Source: an uncultured Clostridia bacterium (lineage in GTDB: Bacteria > Bacillota > Clostridia > Christensenellales > Borkfalkiaceae). From it: a DNA stretch of 32,560 nt. A model generated the notes under the pieces. That model made no database searches and had not been told where the DNA came from. It worked only from the letters and a program-made list of their open reading frames with translations. Positions 1 to 7,368 of the stretch are shown here, in pieces. The position numbers were made by a program, and so were the translations under genes. The stretch spans positions 1 to 32,560 of the forward strand of contig CANQKF010000018.1 in assembly GCA_947624445.1 (NCBI GenBank), read 5' to 3'. The stretch's first letter is position 1. Each line of letters starts with the position of its first letter.

Positions 1-1
1 C

Positions 2-1132
2 CCCTCGACCTATGAGAGCAGCGTGAACACGGGGATCCTCGAGATCACTTCTGCGGGCTACGGATTTGTGCGCGCGCGCAACTGCCAGCCCTCGGCCGAC
101 GGCGACGTCTTTATTCCCGCGCCGATGATCCATTCGATGAAGCTCCGCCAGGGGGACTACATCGCCTGCACCGTCAAGCCCCGCCAGAAGAGCGATTCGC
201 CCGCCATCGAGGAACTGCTCACGGTCAACGGCATGCCTATCGGCAAATACGAATCCCGCCCCAACTTCGACGCGCTCACGGCGCAATACGCGAAGGAGAA
301 GATCGTGCTTTCCGAAAACGAGACCGATCTCTCGCTGCGCGTGCTCGATCTGTTCGCGCCCATCGGAAAGGGGCAGCGCGCGCTCATCATCGCCCCGCCC
401 AAGGCGGGCAAGACGACGCTCTTGAAGTCCGTCGCCTCGGCGATCGCAAACAACCACCGCGAGATCTGCCTCATCGTGCTCCTCATTGACGAGCGCCCCG
501 AAGAGGTGACCGATTTCCGCATGAGCGTTTCGGGCGCGAACATCGTTTATTCGACCTTCGACGAAGGAGCGGACCACCACATCCGCGCCGCCGAGCTCAC
601 GCTCGACCACGCCAAGCGCATGGCCGAGCAGGGGAAGGACGTCGTCATCCTGCTCGATTCGCTCACCAAGCTCACGCGGGCATACAACAATGCGATCGAC
701 AGCACGGGCAAAACGCTCTCGGGCGGGCTGGACGCGGGCGCGCTCGCCGAACCCAAGCGGTTCTTCGGCGCGGCGCGCAACACCGTGGAGGCGGGCAGCC
801 TCACGATCCTCGCGACGGCGCTCGTCGAGACGGGGAGCCGCATGGACGACGTCATCTACGAAGAATTCAAGGGAACGGGCAATTCGGATATCTTTCTCTC
901 GCGCGAACTCGCCGAAAAGCGGATCTTTCCCGCGATCGATATCCGCAAGTCGGGCACGCGCAAGGAGGAGCTCCTGCTCACGGAGACGGAACTCTCCGCC
1001 GTATACAAGATGCGGGAGCGCGGGCTGACGGAGAACATGGCGGGCCTGATCGACATGCTCCGCCGCACGCCCGACAACAACAATTTTGTTTCGCGCCTGC
1101 CCGAGTGGCTGCGCGTCTATAAGAGTCTTTAA
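2..1132 (+). CDS. rho: Transcription termination factor Rho (5' partial)
   Basis: ATP-dependent RNA helicase that releases RNA from elongating polymerase. Numbered from the in-frame GTG at 23, residues 1-60 form the cold-shock-like primary RNA-binding domain (GYGFVRARN, then DVFIPAPMI). The ATPase core has Walker A APPKAGKT (124-131), the conserved [10 protein letters not shown] (156-165), Walker B VVILLDS (207-213), the Q-loop [10 protein letters not shown] (232-241) and the R-loop GTGN (284-287). The lysine, aspartate and arginine positions known to contact bicyclomycin in the E. coli enzyme appear conserved. The frame stays open to the window edge (PSTYESS precedes the GTG) and no Shine-Dalgarno precedes the GTG, so the true start and any basic N-terminal extension lie outside the window. 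The glucokinase gene follows 16 bp after the stop, probably cotranscribed. Identification is secure; only the start is unknown. Confidence 0.96.
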   Translation, partial: PSTYESSVNTGILEITSAGYGFVRARNCQPSADGDVFIPAPMIHSMKLRQGDYIACTVKPRQKSDSPAIEELLTVNGMPIGKYESRPNFDALTAQYAKEKIVLSENETDLSLRVLDLFAPIGKGQRALIIAPPKAGKTTLLKSVASAIANNHREICLIVLLIDERPEEVTDFRMSVSGANIVYSTFDEGADHHIRAAELTLDHAKRMAEQGKDVVILLDSLTKLTRAYNNAIDSTGKTLSGGLDAGALAEPKRFFGAARNTVEAGSLTILATALVETGSRMDDVIYEEFKGTGNSDIFLSRELAEKRIFPAIDIRKSGTRKEELLLTETELSAVYKMRERGLTENMAGLIDMLRRTPDNNNFVSRLPEWLRVYKSL

Positions 1133-1148
1133 CAAGGGAGGAAAGCAT

Positions 1149-2099
1149 ATGGTCATCGGGATCGATCTCGGAGGGATGTCGGCAAAGGCTGCGATCCTCA
1201 CGGACGGGGGATTGCTCGGGAAGTGCAGCGTCGTCACCTCGTCGGAACATTCTCCGTCGGAGACGGCGGCTTCGCTCGCGCGGCTCGCCGTGCAGGTGGC
1301 GGAGACCGCGGGCATTGATTTTTCGGAGGTCGAGGCGATCGGCATCGGATCGCCCGGCGTCGTCGACAGCGAGAACGGCACCGTCGTGCTCTGGTCGAAT
1401 TACCATTGGCAGAACGTCGAGCTCGCGGAGCTCGTCGGCAGGGCGACGGGCAAGCGCGTCTTTGTCACGAACGACGCCAACGCCGCGGCGCTCGGCGAAG
1501 CGCGGTACGGCGCGGGCATGCGCTACCGCGACAGTATCCTCATCACGCTCGGCACTGGCGTGGGCGGGGGGATCGTGCTCGGCGGCAAGCTCTTCGAGGG
1601 CTACAAGAGCGCGGGCGCGGAGATCGGGCACATGGTCATCCGCGCGGGCGGAGAGCTGTGCACCTGCGGCAGACGTGGCTGTTTCGAGCGGTATGCCTCG
1701 GCGACGGCGCTCATCCGCATGACGGGGGAGGCGCTCGCGGCGCATCCCGAGAGCCGCATCCGCGAATTTTTGAAACCCGACGGCGAAGTGAGCGGCAAGA
1801 CCGCCTTCCTCGCCGCCCGCGCGGGAGACCGCGTCGCACAAGGCGTCGTCGACGCCTACATCGGGTATCTCGCGGAGGGCATCGCGAATCTCGCCAACGT
1901 GATCCGCCCGCAGGCGGTCATGCTCGGCGGCGGCGTCTCCCACGAAGGGGAGGCCCTGCTCGCGCCGCTCCGAGAACGCGTGCGCCCGCTGCTCTACGCT
2001 TCGCCCGAATACGCGCCCTTCAAGATCCTCTGCGCGACGCTCGGCAACGAGGCGGGGCTCTACGGCGCCGCCGAATACGCCAACAACCGCCTCGCATAA
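1149..2099 (+). CDS. glcK: ROK-family glucokinase
   Basis: Phosphorylates glucose with ATP in the cytoplasm, feeding glycolysis (pfkA is encoded about 20 kb downstream). The 316-residue protein starts with the phosphate-binding IDLGG (5-9). It carries the catalytic-loop NDANAAALGE, the GTGVGGG nucleotide loop, and the ROK zinc signature with His in EIGHMVI followed by CTCGRRGCFE (Cys171, 173, 178). The C-terminal GGGVS nucleotide-binding element is present. The ATG at 1149 has a strong Shine-Dalgarno (GGGAGGAAAG) and begins 16 bp after the rho stop, so the two genes probably share a transcript. An upstream in-frame start at 1086 would lie inside rho and is rejected. Length fits bacterial glucokinases of this family; a ROK kinase for another hexose or N-acetylhexosamine cannot be excluded. 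Confidence 0.88.
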   Translation: MVIGIDLGGMSAKAAILTDGGLLGKCSVVTSSEHSPSETAASLARLAVQVAETAGIDFSEVEAIGIGSPGVVDSENGTVVLWSNYHWQNVELAELVGRATGKRVFVTNDANAAALGEARYGAGMRYRDSILITLGTGVGGGIVLGGKLFEGYKSAGAEIGHMVIRAGGELCTCGRRGCFERYASATALIRMTGEALAAHPESRIREFLKPDGEVSGKTAFLAARAGDRVAQGVVDAYIGYLAEGIANLANVIRPQAVMLGGGVSHEGEALLAPLRERVRPLLYASPEYAPFKILCATLGNEAGLYGAAEYANNRLA

Positions 2100-2107
2100 C
2101 GCTTCGG

Positions 2108-2149
2108 CACAGAAAAAGTCCCCGATCGCGATCGGGGACTTTTTCTGTG
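2108..2149. terminator. Bidirectional intrinsic terminator between glcK and the PadR-like gene
   Basis: A perfect inverted repeat with a 21-bp arm (CACAGAAAAAGTCCCCGATCG and its complement). The GC-rich core GTCCCCGATCG is flanked by A5 on one side and T5 on the other, so it can terminate both the rho-glcK transcript and the convergent minus-strand gene ending at 2156. Confidence 0.92.
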
Positions 2150-2155
2150 TGAGGT

Positions 2156-4750
2156 TTACTTTTTCTCTCGCGTGAGCAGGTGGTAGCAGATCCCGAACAC
2201 GACGATTCCGAAGAAGAACACGACGGGAACGAGCACGTATGCCGCAAGCCGCAGGTGGTCGGTGAAGATGCCGATGTCCACGGAGAGGGCGAAGATCAGG
2301 GTGAGGATGACGGCCAGCGCATAGATGATGATCGAGTTCATGAGCATCCGTCCCGATCGCCGCAGCGAGTGGGCGCCGTAGTGGTTGGCATAGGCGAGCC
2401 CGGTCACGAGGAGAAGGACGAGTCCCACGCCCCACATCAGGAAGGGATAGAACATGGGCAACTTCACGCGGCTCTGCAGGGCGAGCAGGATGATCCCTTC
2501 GGCGAGGCAGAGCACGAACACGACGATCGCGCTCAGGAAGAGGGCCTTCCCGCGGTGAACGGTGTTCTCTTCCTCGAACGCTTCCCGCTCGGCGGATTTG
2601 CCGCCCGTGGTCGCGATGCGGATGTTGTCGCGGGAGGCGCGCCCCTCGAGATCGCCGAAATCGAGATCTTCGACGGACTTCGCGCGGATGCGGCGTGCCG
2701 CGGGATCGTAGGCGGTGTTGGCGTAGATGCCCTGCACGACGGAGCGGTAATCCCCGTTGTTTGCGGGGGGCTCGGGCGCGAAGAAGCCGTAGTCGTTACG
2801 CGGCTGTTCTGCGGGCGGCGCGCTGACCATGCGCAGATAGTTATATTGGATGAGTTCCTGTTCCCGCTGGCGGAACAGCGCCTGCTGTTCGTTGAGGATC
2901 TGGCGGCGCTGTTCTTCGAGCGCGGCCGCATGTTCGCGGCGCTCGCGGTCGAGCAGCTCGTCCCGTTCGCGGAGTTGCTGCGCGAAGCGGTAGCGCTCCT
3001 CGGAGAGGGCATGTTCGCGGCGGTCGATCTCCTGCTCGCGGATCTCGAGCGATTCGGCGCGGGAATCGAGGTCCTCGCTGCGCGCGTCGAGCTTTTCGCC
3101 GAGCTCTTTGAGCCGCGCGCCTTCTTCCTTCTCATGATCGGCCTCGCGGGCGGCGAGTTCGAGCTCGAGCGACTGCTTGCGGGAGAGTTCCTCGTCGTCG
3201 AGCATGCGGCGGCGTTCGGATTCCTCGGCTTCGAGCGCCTCGCGGCGGCGTGCGGTCTCTTCGTCGAGCGCTTGGCGGCGCAGGGCTTCCTCTTCTTCCA
3301 ATGCCTTGCGGCGCTCCTGTTCGGTCTCTTCGAAGCGGCGGATGCGCTCGGCAAGATCGGCGTCCTGCGCGGCGCGGTTGGCTTCGCTGACCGCCATGTC
3401 GCGGGAGAGGGAGAGCATCTGCTCGGACTTGAGCGCCTCGAGCTTCGCGCGCTCCGCGCCGATCGCGGCTTCCCGTTCGCCGAGTTCGCGCTCCCGCCAA
3501 AGGCGCTCGGTCATGAACGCCTCGTTGCGCGCGCGGACTTCCTCTTCGAACTGCGCGCGTTCGGCGGCAAAGGATTCCTTGTTGGCGGCGAGAAGGGCTT
3601 CGTCCGCCGCGAGACTGCTCGTCTGCGCCTCGATCTCCGCCTGTTTTTGTTCGATCTCGCTGCGCAGCGCGGCGATCTCGCTTTCCCGTTCGCGGAGCTG
3701 TTCGCCGAGCGCCTCGATCTCGGACTGCTTTTCGGCGAGTTCGCCCTGCTCCAAAGAGAGCTGCTCGGCGCGCTCCTGCGCGTCGGCGAGTTCCTCCTGC
3801 AATTTGAGCAGTTCCGCGCGGTCGCTCTCGAGCCGGTTTTCGCGTTCGGCGAGCTCGTTTTCCCGCCATGCGCAGTCGCGCTCGTGCGCTTCCGCTTGCG
3901 CGCGCTGTTCCTCCTCGAAGCGGGTCCGCTCGGCCTCGAGCGCCGCCTTTTCGGCGGAGAGGGCATTGCGGTCGTCCTCGAGTTCGGCGTTCCTGCGGAT
4001 GTATTCCTCCTCGATCGCGGCGCGGTCGGAGGCGAGCTGTTTCTCGCGTTCGGCGAGCTCGTTTTCCCGCCATGCGCGGTCGCGCTCGTAGGCCTCGTTC
4101 TTCTCGCGCTGTTCCTCTTCGAAGCGGGTCCGCTCCTCCTCGAGGGCCGCCTTTTCGGCGGAGAGCGAGTTGCGGTCCTCCTCGAGTTCCGCGTTCCTGC
4201 GGCTGAATTCCTCGTCGATCTCGGCGCGGTCGGCAGAGTCGTCGAAGATGGGCTCGTAGTCGAGCTCCTCGCCTTCGCCCTCGCGGAAGGGAACGCGGGA
4301 AGTCGAGTTGCGCAAAACGCGCATATTCACGGCGGTCGGCGCGGGATTGTTGAAGTCGAACGCCTTATCCGAGATCAGCGAATCGATGACCGTGCGGGAA
4401 TATTCCCATTCCGATTGGTTCTGCTCGGAGATCGCCTTGCCTTCCTCGGTGAGCGAGAAGTACTTTCTTCTGCCGCCCCCGACGGAGCCGCCCCAATAGG
4501 ACGTGACATAGCCTTCCTTTTCGAGGCGCTTCAAGGCGCTGTAAAGAGAGGGCTGTTTGAGCGAATACTGTCCGTGGCTCTTGCGCTCGATCTCGGCAAT
4601 GATCTCGTAGCCGTATCTGTCGCCGTCGTAGAGCGAACGGAGAATGATCGTGTTGATGTGCCCGCGGATGAGGTCTGCGGAGATGGATTTTTCTTCCTTT
4701 TCGCCTTCCTCTTTCGCTTCCTCGGCCACGACGTTATCTTCGTCGTCCAT
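2156..4750 (-). CDS. PadR-type winged-helix protein with giant coiled coil and four C-terminal membrane helices
   Basis: An 864-residue protein. Residues about 24-112 form a PadR-like winged helix (DRYGYEIIAEI, then QPSLYSALKRLEKEGYVTSYW, then GGGRRKYFSLTEEGK). Residues about 170-650 are an almost uninterrupted Glu/Arg/Ala-rich coiled coil containing two contiguous 68-residue repeats (181-248 and 249-316) and a degenerate third. The C-terminus has four hydrophobic segments at about 737-759, 765-788, 802-824 and 833-859 and ends in basic TREKK. Typical PadR regulators are 110-200 residues and soluble, so this would be a membrane-tethered DNA-binding protein. The ATG has a consensus Shine-Dalgarno (AAAGGAGGAATAT) and a TTGACA/TATAAT promoter. 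DNA binding is inferred from the domain; the coil and membrane functions are unknown. A cytoskeletal or nucleoid-tether role is speculation. Confidence 0.85.
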   Translation of the reverse strand: MDDEDNVVAEEAKEEGEKEEKSISADLIRGHINTIILRSLYDGDRYGYEIIAEIERKSHGQYSLKQPSLYSALKRLEKEGYVTSYWGGSVGGGRRKYFSLTEEGKAISEQNQSEWEYSRTVIDSLISDKAFDFNNPAPTAVNMRVLRNSTSRVPFREGEGEELDYEPIFDDSADRAEIDEEFSRRNAELEEDRNSLSAEKAALEEERTRFEEEQREKNEAYERDRAWRENELAEREKQLASDRAAIEEEYIRRNAELEDDRNALSAEKAALEAERTRFEEEQRAQAEAHERDCAWRENELAERENRLESDRAELLKLQEELADAQERAEQLSLEQGELAEKQSEIEALGEQLRERESEIAALRSEIEQKQAEIEAQTSSLAADEALLAANKESFAAERAQFEEEVRARNEAFMTERLWRERELGEREAAIGAERAKLEALKSEQMLSLSRDMAVSEANRAAQDADLAERIRRFEETEQERRKALEEEEALRRQALDEETARRREALEAEESERRRMLDDEELSRKQSLELELAAREADHEKEEGARLKELGEKLDARSEDLDSRAESLEIREQEIDRREHALSEERYRFAQQLRERDELLDRERREHAAALEEQRRQILNEQQALFRQREQELIQYNYLRMVSAPPAEQPRNDYGFFAPEPPANNGDYRSVVQGIYANTAYDPAARRIRAKSVEDLDFGDLEGRASRDNIRIATTGGKSAEREAFEEENTVHRGKALFLSAIVVFVLCLAEGIILLALQSRVKLPMFYPFLMWGVGLVLLLVTGLAYANHYGAHSLRRSGRMLMNSIIIYALAVILTLIFALSVDIGIFTDHLRLAAYVLVPVVFFFGIVVFGICYHLLTREKK
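3803..4210 (-). repeat. Tandem duplication inside the coiled coil (2 x 68 codons)
   Basis: Two adjacent 204-bp units (4007-4210 and 3803-4006) encode near-identical 68-residue segments. Both carry RRNAELE, DRN.LSAEKAALE, ERTRFEEEQR and AWRENELAERE in the same order. A weaker third copy (AERAQFEEEV, then WRERELGERE) lies near 3440-3590. The high residual DNA identity indicates recent duplication or ongoing gene conversion. Confidence 0.85.
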
Positions 4751-4774
4751 AGATATTCCTCCTTTGTTTCCTAC

Positions 4775-4803
4775 ATTATACTATATACGGGAAGTTTTGT
4801 CAA
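4775..4803 (-). promoter_or_regulatory. Consensus promoter of the PadR/coiled-coil gene
   Basis: On the minus strand, TTGACA (4798-4803) and TATAAT (4775-4780) are separated by exactly 17 bp, a perfect housekeeping-sigma promoter. The predicted transcript starts near 4768, about 18 nt before the ATG. Confidence 0.88.
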
Positions 4804-4815
4804 TAGTTGAAGTAA

Positions 4816-4828
4816 TATGTGTGACATA
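4816..4828. promoter_or_regulatory. Dyad TATGT-GTG-ACATA, candidate operator
   Basis: Perfect 5-bp arms around a 3-bp centre, 12 bp upstream of the -35 of the PadR-type gene and inside the divergent intergenic region. Known PadR operators contain ATGT/ACAT half-sites, usually spaced more widely (about 8 bp), so autoregulation is possible but unproven. Confidence 0.4.
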
Positions 4829-4890
4829 ATTTTGGAAAATTTTTCTGATTTTTTCGCATTTTTCGCGGAATTTCTGCATATAGAGCTACG

Positions 4891-6126
4891 ATGGGAGCAT
4901 TGCGCGGCGCATTTTTTATCTTGGGCGGGGCGATCGGCGCGGGATTCATCTCGGGCGCCGAACTTGTCCATTTCTTTCATACAAAGTACTATCTTTGGAG
5001 CGTTTTGGCGGCCTCGGCGGTCTTTGCGCTGCTCGCCCGCTGCTATCTTTTCCTCGGGAAAAAGTATGGCGGGTTCGCGGGGGCGACGGAGGCGCTCTTC
5101 GGGCGTGCCGCAAAGGGGATCCGCGCCGCGCTCTCGCTGTGCGCGTTCGTGCCCTGCGCGGGCATGCTCGCCGGGCTCGACGCCCTCCTGCCCCGTGCCG
5201 CTCCGCTGCTCTCCTCGGCGGGGTTGCTGCTGTGCGCGGCGGTCGCCGTCCGCGGGACGAAGGCGATCGGATGGCTGAACACCGCGCTGGTCCCCGCGCT
5301 CGTGCTCTTCGTGTTCTGCGCGGGCGGAGGGGCGACGGCGCTCCCGCCCGCAGGCACGGGAAGAGGGTTCGGCGTCGTCTATGCGGGAATGAACGGCTTT
5401 CTGCTCGCGCCCGTGCTCATGGACGCGGGCAGGGAGATGAAGCGCCCGCTCGCCTCCGCGCTGCTTGCATCCGCCGCGATGGGCGGCTGTGCGGCGGTCA
5501 TCCTGCGCCGCGTCTTTGGGGAGGGGGCGAACGCCATCGCCGCGGAGATGCCCTTCCTCTACGCGATGCGCGGCGCCAAGCTGTTCCCGTTCGCCGTGGC
5601 GCTCGCCATCCTCACCTCGCTCGCCGCCTCGCTCTACCCGCTCTTCGCGCTCGCGGAGGGGCTTCCCCGCACGAAAAAAATCGCCGCGAAGAGCTTGGTG
5701 CTCTTCGCGGCTTTCGGGCTCTCCCGCCTGGGGCTCAAAGGGATCGTGCGGTTTTTGTACCCCGCGGAAGGATATCTGGGATTGGCGTTTTCAGCGGTCT
5801 GCGTTCTTTACGATCGCCTTTTCGAGCAGCGCCACAAGGAAATACATCCCCGCGGCGAGCAGGCAGAGGATGCAGGTGGCGCTCATCACGAGGTCGAGCT
5901 TGAACACCTGCCCGCCGTACACGATGAGATACCCGAGCCCCGCCCGCGACACGATGTATTCGCCCATGATCGAGCCGATCCACGCCATGCCGACGGCGAC
6001 CTTCAGCATGGAGATGAAGGAGGCGAGCGAAGAGGGGATCACGAGCTTGCGCAGGATCTGCCACTTCGTCGCGCCCATCGAGCGCAGGAGCAGGATCTTA
6101 TTCTTATCTGTGGCGATGAACGCTGA
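4891..6126 (+). CDS. YkvI-like multi-pass membrane protein with overprinted C-terminal tail
   Basis: The first ~308 residues are a polytopic membrane protein of about nine to ten helices. Helix 1 starts at the initiator (AFFILGGAIGAGFISGAEL). The unwound-helix style GAIGAGFISG and overall pattern resemble the YkvI family, which belongs to the LeuT/APC-like transporter fold; no substrate is known. The predicted last helix (YLGLAFSAVCVLY) already overlaps the end of the convergent permease gene at 5791. From about residue 309 to 411 the protein is hydrophilic, His/Glu/Asp-rich and is simply the antisense of that permease, because none of the three frames has an early stop. The tail may be real overprinting or the result of a lost stop codon. 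Only a weak ribosome site (AGAG) precedes the ATG. The core call is moderate; the tail is uncertain. Confidence 0.7.
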   Translation: MGALRGAFFILGGAIGAGFISGAELVHFFHTKYYLWSVLAASAVFALLARCYLFLGKKYGGFAGATEALFGRAAKGIRAALSLCAFVPCAGMLAGLDALLPRAAPLLSSAGLLLCAAVAVRGTKAIGWLNTALVPALVLFVFCAGGGATALPPAGTGRGFGVVYAGMNGFLLAPVLMDAGREMKRPLASALLASAAMGGCAAVILRRVFGEGANAIAAEMPFLYAMRGAKLFPFAVALAILTSLAASLYPLFALAEGLPRTKKIAAKSLVLFAAFGLSRLGLKGIVRFLYPAEGYLGLAFSAVCVLYDRLFEQRHKEIHPRGEQAEDAGGAHHEVELEHLPAVHDEIPEPRPRHDVFAHDRADPRHADGDLQHGDEGGERRGDHELAQDLPLRRAHRAQEQDLILICGDER

Positions 6127-6606
6127 AAGCATGTGCAGGATGCACACGATGATGCCGACGAGCACCGTCATAAAGACGATCGCGGTGCTCCCCGTGCCGA
6201 ACCAGATGATGATGAGCGGCCCGAGCGCGATCTTGGGGAGCGCGTTCAGGACGACAATATAGGGCTCGAGCACCTCGCGCAGGAGATCGCTCCACCAGAG
6301 GGCGAGCGCAACGCCGCATCCGAGCACGACGGCGATCGCAAAGCCCGCGAGCGTCTCCGCGAGCGTGACGCCGATGTGGTAGAAGAGGGAGCCGTCGCGG
6401 TAGAGCGAGGCGATCGTCGCGCCGATGCGCGAGGGCGAGCTCGTGAGGAAGGGATCCGCCCAGCCGACCCGCGTCACGAGCTCCCACACGCCGAGCAGCA
6501 GGGCGAGCAGTCCCAGCCGCAGCGCCCAGATGAGCGCCCGCCGCTTTTTCCTCCGTTTCAAAAAGGTCATATGCTCATCCGAGCATTCCGTCAGATTGTG
6601 TTTCAT
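5791..6606 (-). CDS. ABC transporter permease (SsuC/TauC/ThiX type)
   Basis: 271-residue inner-membrane permease of a BPD-type importer. After a short basic N-terminus (FLKRRKKRRALIW) there are about six membrane helices. The cytoplasmic coupling loop between helices reads LRSMGATKWQILRKLVIPSS, the EAA-like motif that docks on the ATPase. It ends with LEKAIVKNADR. Its ATG overlaps the stop of the ATPase gene (ATGA), so translation is coupled. A GGAGGG Shine-Dalgarno lies inside the upstream gene. A longer open frame back to 7089 is an artefact. It is the third gene of the receptor-ATPase-permease operon. Its last 336 bp are also read on the opposite strand by the YkvI-like gene. The substrate cannot be told from the permease. 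Confidence 0.9.
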   Translation of the reverse strand: MKHNLTECSDEHMTFLKRRKKRRALIWALRLGLLALLLGVWELVTRVGWADPFLTSSPSRIGATIASLYRDGSLFYHIGVTLAETLAGFAIAVVLGCGVALALWWSDLLREVLEPYIVVLNALPKIALGPLIIIWFGTGSTAIVFMTVLVGIIVCILHMLSAFIATDKNKILLLRSMGATKWQILRKLVIPSSLASFISMLKVAVGMAWIGSIMGEYIVSRAGLGYLIVYGGQVFKLDLVMSATCILCLLAAGMYFLVALLEKAIVKNADR

Positions 6607-7337
6607 TCGTTGAGTTCCCTCCAAAGTCGTTCGAACCACCCCGAGAAGTTCGCCTGTTCGCGCCGTTTCAGAGGATTTCCGACCTCGAAATCCAGCGTGT
6701 GCGTGTGCGCCACGCGGGCGGGGCGCCGCGTGAGGACGAGCACGCGGTCGGCGAGCGAGATCGCCTCGGAGATATCGTGCGTGATGAGGAGCGCCGTCTT
6801 TTGCTCCGAGCGGATGATCTCGGAGACGTCCTCGGTGACGTTCAGCCGCGTCTGGTAGTCGAGCGCGGAGAAGGGCTCGTCGAGGAGCAGGATATCGGGG
6901 TCGGTCGCGAGCGTGCGGATGAGCGCGGCGCGCTGCCGCATCCCGCCCGAGAGCTGCCCGGGATAGCTGTCGAGGAAGTCTCCGAGCCCGTATTTCACGG
7001 CGAGTTCCCGCGCCCGCGCGCGGTGCTCGGGCGCCGTCTGCCGCTTGATCTCGAGGGGCAGGCAGATGTTCTTCTCGATGGTCCGCCACGGGAAGAGCTC
7101 GTCGCGCTGCAACATGTATCCGAAGCTGCCGCGGCTCTCGACGGTGCCCGCGGAGGGCTTCATGAGCCCCGCCGCGAGGGATAAGAGGGTGGTCTTTCCG
7201 CAGCCCGAGGGCCCGATGATGGCGACGAATTCTCCCTCGTCGACCGAAAAGGAGAGGTCTTGTGCCGCGATCGTCTCCCCGCGGACGGTGTGATAGATGT
7301 AAGTCACATCGGAAAATCGCAGAATTTCCTTTTTCAT
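6603..7337 (-). CDS. ABC transporter ATP-binding protein (SsuB/TauB type)
   Basis: 244-residue cytoplasmic ATPase that powers the importer. Motifs in order: Walker A GPSGCGKTT (42-50), Q-loop YMLQRDELFPW (Gln77), ABC signature LSGGMRQR (129-136), Walker B ILLLDEP (149-155), D-loop SALD and the switch histidine THD (His187). MLQRDELFPWRT is typical of the nitrate/sulfonate/taurine/pyrimidine importer group. The ATG is preceded by AGAGGAAACG. The gene begins 31 bp after the receptor gene and ends with a 4-nt overlap with the permease, so the three form one operon. All catalytic residues are present. Confidence 0.95.
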   Translation of the reverse strand: MKKEILRFSDVTYIYHTVRGETIAAQDLSFSVDEGEFVAIIGPSGCGKTTLLSLAAGLMKPSAGTVESRGSFGYMLQRDELFPWRTIEKNICLPLEIKRQTAPEHRARARELAVKYGLGDFLDSYPGQLSGGMRQRAALIRTLATDPDILLLDEPFSALDYQTRLNVTEDVSEIIRSEQKTALLITHDISEAISLADRVLVLTRRPARVAHTHTLDFEVGNPLKRREQANFSGWFERLWRELNE

Positions 7338-7368
7338 AGGCGTTTCCTCTGTAAGGGCGGCGCGCAGG

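Noticed and set aside
978..2435. 485-codon minus-strand frame opposite glcK and the 2108 terminator
   Set aside because: It crosses a strong terminator and two real genes and encodes low-complexity Arg/Ala protein.
2180..4810. 876-codon plus-strand open frame opposite the PadR/coiled-coil gene
   Set aside because: It mirrors the Glu/Arg/Ala-rich coil codons, has no ribosome site or promoter and shows only low-complexity Leu/Phe/Ala protein. The minus-strand gene has a consensus promoter and domains.
6607..7089. N-terminal extension of the permease frame
   Set aside because: Overlaps the ATPase gene in another frame; a coupled ATG with GGAGGG exists at 6606.
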